Position numbers and translations under genes: made by a program
The notes under the pieces: generated by a model
What the model saw: only the letters and a program-made list of their open reading frames with translations
What the model was told of the DNA's origin: nothing
Database searches by the model: none
Shown here: positions 31,332-35,275 of the stretch, piece after piece
Numbering within the stretch: the stretch's first letter is position 1
Layout of the letters: each line of letters opens with the position of its first letter
Origin: a virus
Virus record (IMG/VR): IMGVR_UViG_3300024518_004237
Span: 1 to 35,275 of that record
Reading direction: 5' to 3' (one strand)
Length of the DNA: 35,275 nt

Positions 31332-31375
31332 GGTGGATGGGGGCGAGCACGACCCCGCACCAGCCCCCAGCCACC
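31332..31375 (-). other. Long imperfect hairpin between capsid and cement genes
   Basis: Two 13-base arms (31332-31344 and 31363-31375) pair at 12 of 13 positions around an 18-base loop. A second, smaller stem (CGGAGGCC / GGCTCCG, 31412-31429) surrounds the capsid stop codon and is followed by TTTGAAAAAC. Neither has a convincing T-run. Together they fill the 107-base gap and could stop decay or partially terminate transcripts after the capsid gene. Confidence 0.55.
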
Positions 31376-31418
31376 TGCTTCCGGGGAAAGGGATATTCAG
31401 TTTTTCAAACGCGGAGCC

Positions 31419-32285
31419 TTAGGCCTCCGAACAGATAATCCGTACGACCTTCTCCTCCTGGGTCCGGGTCGCACCGATCGTTGCCGCGACGTACACCTGG
31501 GTGGCGTAGGACTTGTCAGGTCGCCGATCGATCTCGGTCCTGAGGTCTTCCCACATGCCCATGTGCATTCCAGATGGCACCCAGACAGGGATGGACCTAT
31601 CCGTGCCCGAGAGCGGTAGACGCTCACTCAGAACGAAGTTGAAGCCCATGAACTGCGCCACGACACCACTAGCCAACGGCTTCGTGAGGTTGGTGTCGAT
31701 GCTCTGCAGCTCACCAATCCCAAGAAGGTCATCGTGCTGTTGAGCCGAGATAGCGCAGAAGGCTTGCTCACGGTCCAGGTCGACTTCCGCAGCTAGCAGG
31801 AGCTGCTGCGCTTCCCGCAGCTTCGGAAGGGTCAGCCCCGCCGACGTACTCGCAGCCTGTTGCGATGCCGGGAAGGTGGTGCTGGTCGTGCCGTTCTCTC
31901 CCGTGAGGGAGGTTCCGAAGAAGGCCGCGATGATCTCGTCATCAATGGCACGGCCAATCGCGTGAGCACCATTCTGGGCGTAGGACGAGGTCGGATCGAT
32001 CAGCATCCGTAGCTTGTCCTGCGTGTCGATTAGATCCGCCCACTCGTAGTCCTCGGGGAAGACCCACCGAGCTGCCGCCGGGGTGTCGATCAGTGGCGTA
32101 TCGGCGTGACGACTGGTCTTCTTCTGCGCCGTCACTGCGCCGATCTGCTCTACCGCCTTCCCGGCCTTACCGGTGTAGGAGTCGGTCCCAACCTTGTCGC
32201 GGAACCGGCTGCCCATCTGTTGGAGCAGCAGCTCTACGTTCGTCTTGTACTGCTGGACAAAATGTGTCGGTACGTTGACTGACAT
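31419..32285 (-). CDS. Major capsid protein
   Basis: A 288-residue protein. VPTHFVQQYKTNVELLLQQM then GSRFRDKVGTDSYTGKAGKA opens it, followed by TPLIDTPAAARWVFPEDYEW, ADLIDTQDKLRMLIDPTSSY and AIDDEIIAAFFGTSLTGENG. These are typical of the HK97-fold capsid proteins of BPP-1-type and related podoviruses. The expected neighbours (scaffold upstream, cement downstream) are present. ATG 32285 is chosen over GTG 32306, since the latter abuts a hairpin and lacks a ribosome site; GAGG lies upstream of the ATG. Confidence 0.9.
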   Translation of the reverse strand: MSVNVPTHFVQQYKTNVELLLQQMGSRFRDKVGTDSYTGKAGKAVEQIGAVTAQKKTSRHADTPLIDTPAAARWVFPEDYEWADLIDTQDKLRMLIDPTSSYAQNGAHAIGRAIDDEIIAAFFGTSLTGENGTTSTTFPASQQAASTSAGLTLPKLREAQQLLLAAEVDLDREQAFCAISAQQHDDLLGIGELQSIDTNLTKPLASGVVAQFMGFNFVLSERLPLSGTDRSIPVWVPSGMHMGMWEDLRTEIDRRPDKSYATQVYVAATIGATRTQEEKVVRIICSEA

Positions 32286-32306
32286 GTTCTTAGCCTCGAA
32301 GGCCAC

Positions 32307-32323
32307 GACGCACTGCGTGCGTC
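32307..32323 (-). other. Perfect hairpin in the capsid leader
   Basis: GACGCAC (32307-32313) is perfectly inverted as GTGCGTC (32317-32323) around a three-base loop. It lies about 22 bases upstream of the capsid ATG, between the tandem repeats and the ribosome site. Confidence 0.6.
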
Positions 32324-32328
32324 TGCGA

Positions 32329-32445
32329 GGCTTGTCCGCTCGAAAGCGGGGCCAGCACTATTCCTGATCGGCACTACGGCTTGTCCGGTCGCCACTCCGG
32401 GGCCTTGATTGGCTGTAGGGCTTGTCCGCTCGCCACTGCGGGGCC
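32329..32445 (-). repeat. Three tandem hairpin repeats in the capsid gene leader
   Basis: Three units, at 32329-32353, 32378-32404 and 32419-32445, share ends GGCCCCG and CGGACAAGCC on the minus strand. The inner stem differs but always pairs: CCGCT/AGCGG (loop TTCG), CCGG/CCGG and CCGC/GCGG (loop AGTGGCGA). GGC and GCC at the ends can pair too, leaving ACAA as a bulge. Compensatory change between copies suggests selection on RNA structure. There is no cas gene, and the repeats are too few and too variable for a CRISPR array. Confidence 0.75.
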
Positions 32446-32462
32446 TGATCAGAATGTGCTGG

Positions 32463-32497
32463 GCCGGTAGGCCCCAGGCGTTTAGGAACCTACCGGC
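32463..32497 (-). other. Nine-pair inverted repeat after the scaffold gene
   Basis: GCCGGTAGG (32463-32471) is perfectly inverted as CCTACCGGC (32489-32497) with a 17-base loop. It lies 30 bases downstream of the scaffold stop and just upstream of the three tandem repeats. No T-tract follows on the minus strand. Possible transcript-processing or attenuation site. Confidence 0.6.
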
Positions 32498-32526
32498 TTA
32501 TCAGCAATGCACGAGACTCTGAAACT

Positions 32527-33399
32527 CTAAGTCTGTTCTCCAGGATACGCAAGCTGGTGGAGCCTGCTCATCTTGTCCTTCGCTGCCTGGTGACCTGGAT
32601 TGTTCCGGTTCTGGTAGGCCGCGAGGAAGTCCTTGTCCATGTGAAGCTCGTTGATCTGGGTCTGGGCTACAGCAGGGGTCGTGCCGAGTTCCGTAGTTTC
32701 CACAGCCTCACCCGGGAACTTGTGCTCGGACAGAGCTCGACCAATCTTCGCTGCACCACGCCACAATCCCTTCGCGCCGCTCGGATCCTCCTCCGATGCT
32801 AGCCCGCCCTCTATCGCCTCGAGCCACTGCTCAGAGAGACCGAACACCGCAGCGAAGCGCTTCGCGTGCCCCATGTTGGCTTCGTACTCAGCCCCCCACT
32901 CAGTCCTCATCTGCTGCTCAGCCACCTGGACGTTCTGGTTCTGCGCCTCAGTCTGGCCCTGGACGATCGTCTGGAGCTCGGTCTGATAAGCATCGAAGAT
33001 GGCCCGGGTCTGACGCTGATTGAGCCCAGCAGCAAATGCCCACTCCCTGAACTTGGGAGCCAGGTCCACCGACCCCTCCCCCACCTGCGCCTCGGGGAGC
33101 TCGTACTTCTCCGCTGACTCAGGACGTCCGAGCCTGGTGTAGAACGCTCCCATCTGCTCGGCGTTGTCCGGGTCCTTGGGCAACTCAACTACGCTCTCCG
33201 CTGACATACCCCTGACATGCTCCGCGTGGCGGTAGCTGGTCAACATCTCACCCGGGCCCTTCCACCCCTTGTTCTCGATGAACCCGACATCCTCCGCAGC
33301 CATCCCCTCCGTCCATGACGGTGTCGCTGCTGGCGCTGGTGTAGCCGGTGCAGCCGGCTCGGCTGGCGGTACTGCTGCTGGTGATCCTGGTGCTCCCAT
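32527..33399 (-). CDS. Scaffolding protein
   Basis: A 290-residue protein placed between the portal/Bbp19 pair and the capsid gene, where podoviruses encode the scaffold. The first ~30 residues are Ala/Pro-rich and disordered. They are followed by DVGFIENKGWKGPGEMLTSY and LPKDPDNAEQMGAFYTRLGR, familiar from phage scaffold proteins, a Gln/Glu-rich helical middle, and a basic C-terminus (NNPGHQAAKDKMSRLHQLAY) suited to binding the capsid shell. ATG 33399 overlaps the previous TAA (TAATG). Confidence 0.8.
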   Translation of the reverse strand: MGAPGSPAAVPPAEPAAPATPAPAATPSWTEGMAAEDVGFIENKGWKGPGEMLTSYRHAEHVRGMSAESVVELPKDPDNAEQMGAFYTRLGRPESAEKYELPEAQVGEGSVDLAPKFREWAFAAGLNQRQTRAIFDAYQTELQTIVQGQTEAQNQNVQVAEQQMRTEWGAEYEANMGHAKRFAAVFGLSEQWLEAIEGGLASEEDPSGAKGLWRGAAKIGRALSEHKFPGEAVETTELGTTPAVAQTQINELHMDKDFLAAYQNRNNPGHQAAKDKMSRLHQLAYPGEQT

Positions 33400-33683
33400 T
33401 ACTCATCCCCCTCAAAGTAGAGTCGCGCCCTCTGCGCGAGGTTCTCGATGTCTTCCCAGCTCAGGTTCAAGGTGTTCTGAATCCTGAGCCAGACCGATCT
33501 CTTGCCCTCGTTGAACGCCGTCATCAGCTCGCTGTCAGGGTCAAATGTGGGGCGCCGCGAGAAGCATTCCTGCTCGAGGTCAGCCAGCACAATCGCGGCG
33601 TCGTTCGTCCCGGTGAAGCAGGCCTCGTAGGCCCTGCGTACGATGTCAAGGTTCTCCTTACGCCCCACCCGGCACCACACCAC
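33399..33683 (-). CDS. Bbp19-like phage protein
   Basis: A 94-residue protein. RRAYEACFTGTNDAAIVLAD, LEQECFSRRPTFDPDSELMT and AFNEGKRSVWLRIQNTLNLS match the small Bbp19 family described from Bordetella phage BPP-1, found between portal and capsid genes. Its function is not established. The start is uncertain: GTG 33683 is given, and GTG at 33668 (four codons after the second GTG) is an alternative. It overlaps the end of the portal gene by 26 bases. Confidence 0.78.
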   Translation of the reverse strand: MVWCRVGRKENLDIVRRAYEACFTGTNDAAIVLADLEQECFSRRPTFDPDSELMTAFNEGKRSVWLRIQNTLNLSWEDIENLAQRARLYFEGDE

Positions 33684-35275
33684 CCGGAGTCTGAGGTGCA
33701 GCCGCCTGAGCCTGCGCCGTGTCCTTGCTCGCCGCGGCTACCTGCGCCTGAACCTCAAGCCCCTGCTGGATCTGCTCCTGCTGCTCCCGGGCCTCCCTGC
33801 GCTCCTCGAGCTCCTCCTTCGTCCTGAGGATCGTCGTGGGCGCTCCCTCCACCTCCTGGGATAGGCGGATGACCTCGTCGCCCTTGATGATCTCCATCGC
33901 GCTCGGGTCGAACTGACCGATCAGGATGGCTCGCTCGATCGTGCGGTCAGCACCGGAGAGCTCGTTCGTCCGCTGGAACCGGGTAGCATCGGACTCGTAG
34001 ACGATCTCGTACTCACCCTCCGCCTCAGCCAGCAGACCCGGGAGCTCGGGCAGCAGGCCGTTGCGGAACATGATCCCCACCTCTCTCTCTATCTGCGGGC
34101 CCAGCATCTCTGATTGCTGCCGGCCTACAGTGGGTGCCAGGAACTGCCCCTTCTCCTGAGCTCGAGCCAGGACCTCCGTGGCCGTCATCGCGGGACTCGC
34201 GTCCTGCAGGATCTGGAAGAGGTCCACGAAGAAGGCGCGGTTGATCACCTCGCGCTCCTTCTCCAGCATTCCCTCCGTCAGATCAAGCCGGCCACCAGTG
34301 ACCAATGGAACGATCAGCGGGTTGCCCTTCGCGTCCACCCCACCGTAGTTCAATGCGTTGGGCCAGAGCCTGACTTCCTTCGTCCCAGAGTTCAGAACGC
34401 CAGCATCGTGTACCAGTAGAGGCGGATCGACTATCCGGTGCCCCGCACGGATGAAGGTCTTCATCATCTCCTGCGTCATCTTGAGCGACGGCAAGACCAG
34501 CATCGCCGGGGACCGACCATGAGTCTCGGCAGGGTTGACCGTGTACCTGGAGTATTTGTACGGCAACTCGTGGAACCCACCCTCGTCAATCATCATCCGG
34601 TCCTCGATGCTGATGTACACCGACCTGAAGGGCATGTTGAGTGAGTCGAGGAGTTGGGGGTCTCTGTTCTGCCTGGGGCCTACGAAGTGCAGGATCGGGA
34701 ACATCTTCATCGGGTCGACGGATAGAGCCGTGAAGACCTTGTCCGGTATCGCATCACCCCACTGGTCGTGGATCGCCTTCGCGCTCATCTCATACTTGCG
34801 GTAGATGGTGTCGATCTTTCCATGGTGGTTGGTCAGTGGGTAGATCTGACCGATGTGGCAGTACTTGTACCGGACACCTACCTGTGGGTTCTCAGGTGAA
34901 GGCTCGAGCTCGTCGATGAACAGACAGTCATTCCCAAACGCACCGAGTGACTTGTACCCCTCGTGCTTCTGGGAGTAGTAATTTGCGTCGGGCCGGTCCC
35001 TCATCTTGAAGAGCAGATCCGTCACCTCCTCAAACCAGGCCTTGACCGCTGCGTCCTTGTTCAGCTCCTCATTGCTCGCCTTCAGCCTGTGCCACTTCTG
35101 AGCTCGAGGGGTGAGGAGTGACTCTAGAACCGCCGCGAACTTCTCAAGGGCCAGAGCTCCAGTCGCATCGAAGATGGTCTGGCTCCTGCGTACACCTGGA
35201 CTCTGGGTAGTGGTGAAGTCAGCTGCTGCCGGCCAGATGATCTCTGAGATCTCCTGCCAGTGGCTGTCCCAGTTC
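33658..35275 (-). CDS. Portal (head-tail connector) protein, N-terminus missing
   Basis: The frame stays open to the right window edge, so the gene is partial; a start at 35025 would be internal. About 538 residues are visible. IFDATGALALEKFAAVLESL, then LTPRAQKWHRLKA, is the typical N-terminal portion of podoviral connectors. CLFIDELEPSPENPQVGVRY, YEMSAKAIHDQWGDAIPDKV, FHELPYKYSRYTVNPAETHG and REVINRAFFVDLFQIL follow, the order expected for this family. The last ~70 residues are a Gln/Ala-rich coil. It forms the dodecameric DNA gate at one capsid vertex. The terminase is expected beyond the edge. Confidence 0.9.
   Translation of the reverse strand, partial: NWDSHWQEISEIIWPAAADFTTTQSPGVRRSQTIFDATGALALEKFAAVLESLLTPRAQKWHRLKASNEELNKDAAVKAWFEEVTDLLFKMRDRPDANYYSQKHEGYKSLGAFGNDCLFIDELEPSPENPQVGVRYKYCHIGQIYPLTNHHGKIDTIYRKYEMSAKAIHDQWGDAIPDKVFTALSVDPMKMFPILHFVGPRQNRDPQLLDSLNMPFRSVYISIEDRMMIDEGGFHELPYKYSRYTVNPAETHGRSPAMLVLPSLKMTQEMMKTFIRAGHRIVDPPLLVHDAGVLNSGTKEVRLWPNALNYGGVDAKGNPLIVPLVTGGRLDLTEGMLEKEREVINRAFFVDLFQILQDASPAMTATEVLARAQEKGQFLAPTVGRQQSEMLGPQIEREVGIMFRNGLLPELPGLLAEAEGEYEIVYESDATRFQRTNELSGADRTIERAILIGQFDPSAMEIIKGDEVIRLSQEVEGAPTTILRTKEELEERREAREQQEQIQQGLEVQAQVAAASKDTAQAQAAAPQTPGGVVPGGA

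Noticed and set aside
32329-32445. Possible CRISPR array (three spaced repeats)
   Set aside because: Only three copies, repeat stems differ from copy to copy, start-to-start distances are unequal (49 and 41), and no cas gene is present.
1-35275. tRNA genes, integrase and attachment sites
   Set aside because: No cloverleaf, no tyrosine or serine recombinase motif and no convincing long direct repeat was recognised by eye; a tRNAscan and a repeat search would settle it.

Overview
The window is part of a tailed-phage genome with podovirus (T7/BPP-1-like) virion architecture. It is moderately GC-rich, almost gap-free and has no tRNA or rRNA gene. The portal is cut by the right edge. The terminase, a DNA or RNA polymerase, an integrase and a recognisable endolysin are not in view. 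The host is not given directly. Two copies of a CGDG/GEECDDG cysteine repeat, a signature of Myxococcota and other deltaproteobacterial-type genomes, hint at a host in that sphere. This is inference.

Layout from left to right. (1) 1-2886, leftward: an excisionase-like helix-turn-helix protein, two overlapping HNH endonucleases, a 330-aa conserved protein, a small proline-rich lipoprotein and two small conserved phage proteins. The next gene starts at the left edge. (2) 2887-2957: a divergent control region with an imperfect dyad. (3) 2958-6829, rightward: an early or replication operon of small proteins, ending with a YqaJ-type exonuclease, a RecT-type annealing protein and a winged-helix protein. 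(4) 6826-7768, leftward: four tiny membrane or lipoprotein genes resembling a lysis block. (5) 7769-16823, leftward: eight consecutive genes whose products all begin with an apparent Sec signal peptide. Several are fibre-like, share modules and carry cysteine pairs. (6) 16834-35275, leftward: the virion genes. In transcription order these are portal, Bbp19-like protein, scaffold, major capsid protein, candidate cement protein, tail tube/adaptor A, tail nozzle B, gp14-like and gp15-like internal proteins, and a ~2,700-residue internal virion protein interrupted by a one-base frameshift at a run of ten G.

The rightward early operon and the leftward late operon converge at 6826-6829, where their stop codons share the tetramer CTAG. 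Many genes in the late operon are coupled by TGATG, TAATG or ATGA overlaps. The main exceptions are the gaps around the major capsid gene, which hold strong inverted repeats and three tandem hairpin repeats whose stems covary.

The least ordinary parts are the block of exported, fibre-like proteins (tail fibres normally assemble in the cytoplasm), the structured RNA-like leader of the capsid gene, an in-frame amber codon splitting a common phage gene, and the poly-G frameshift in the giant virion protein.
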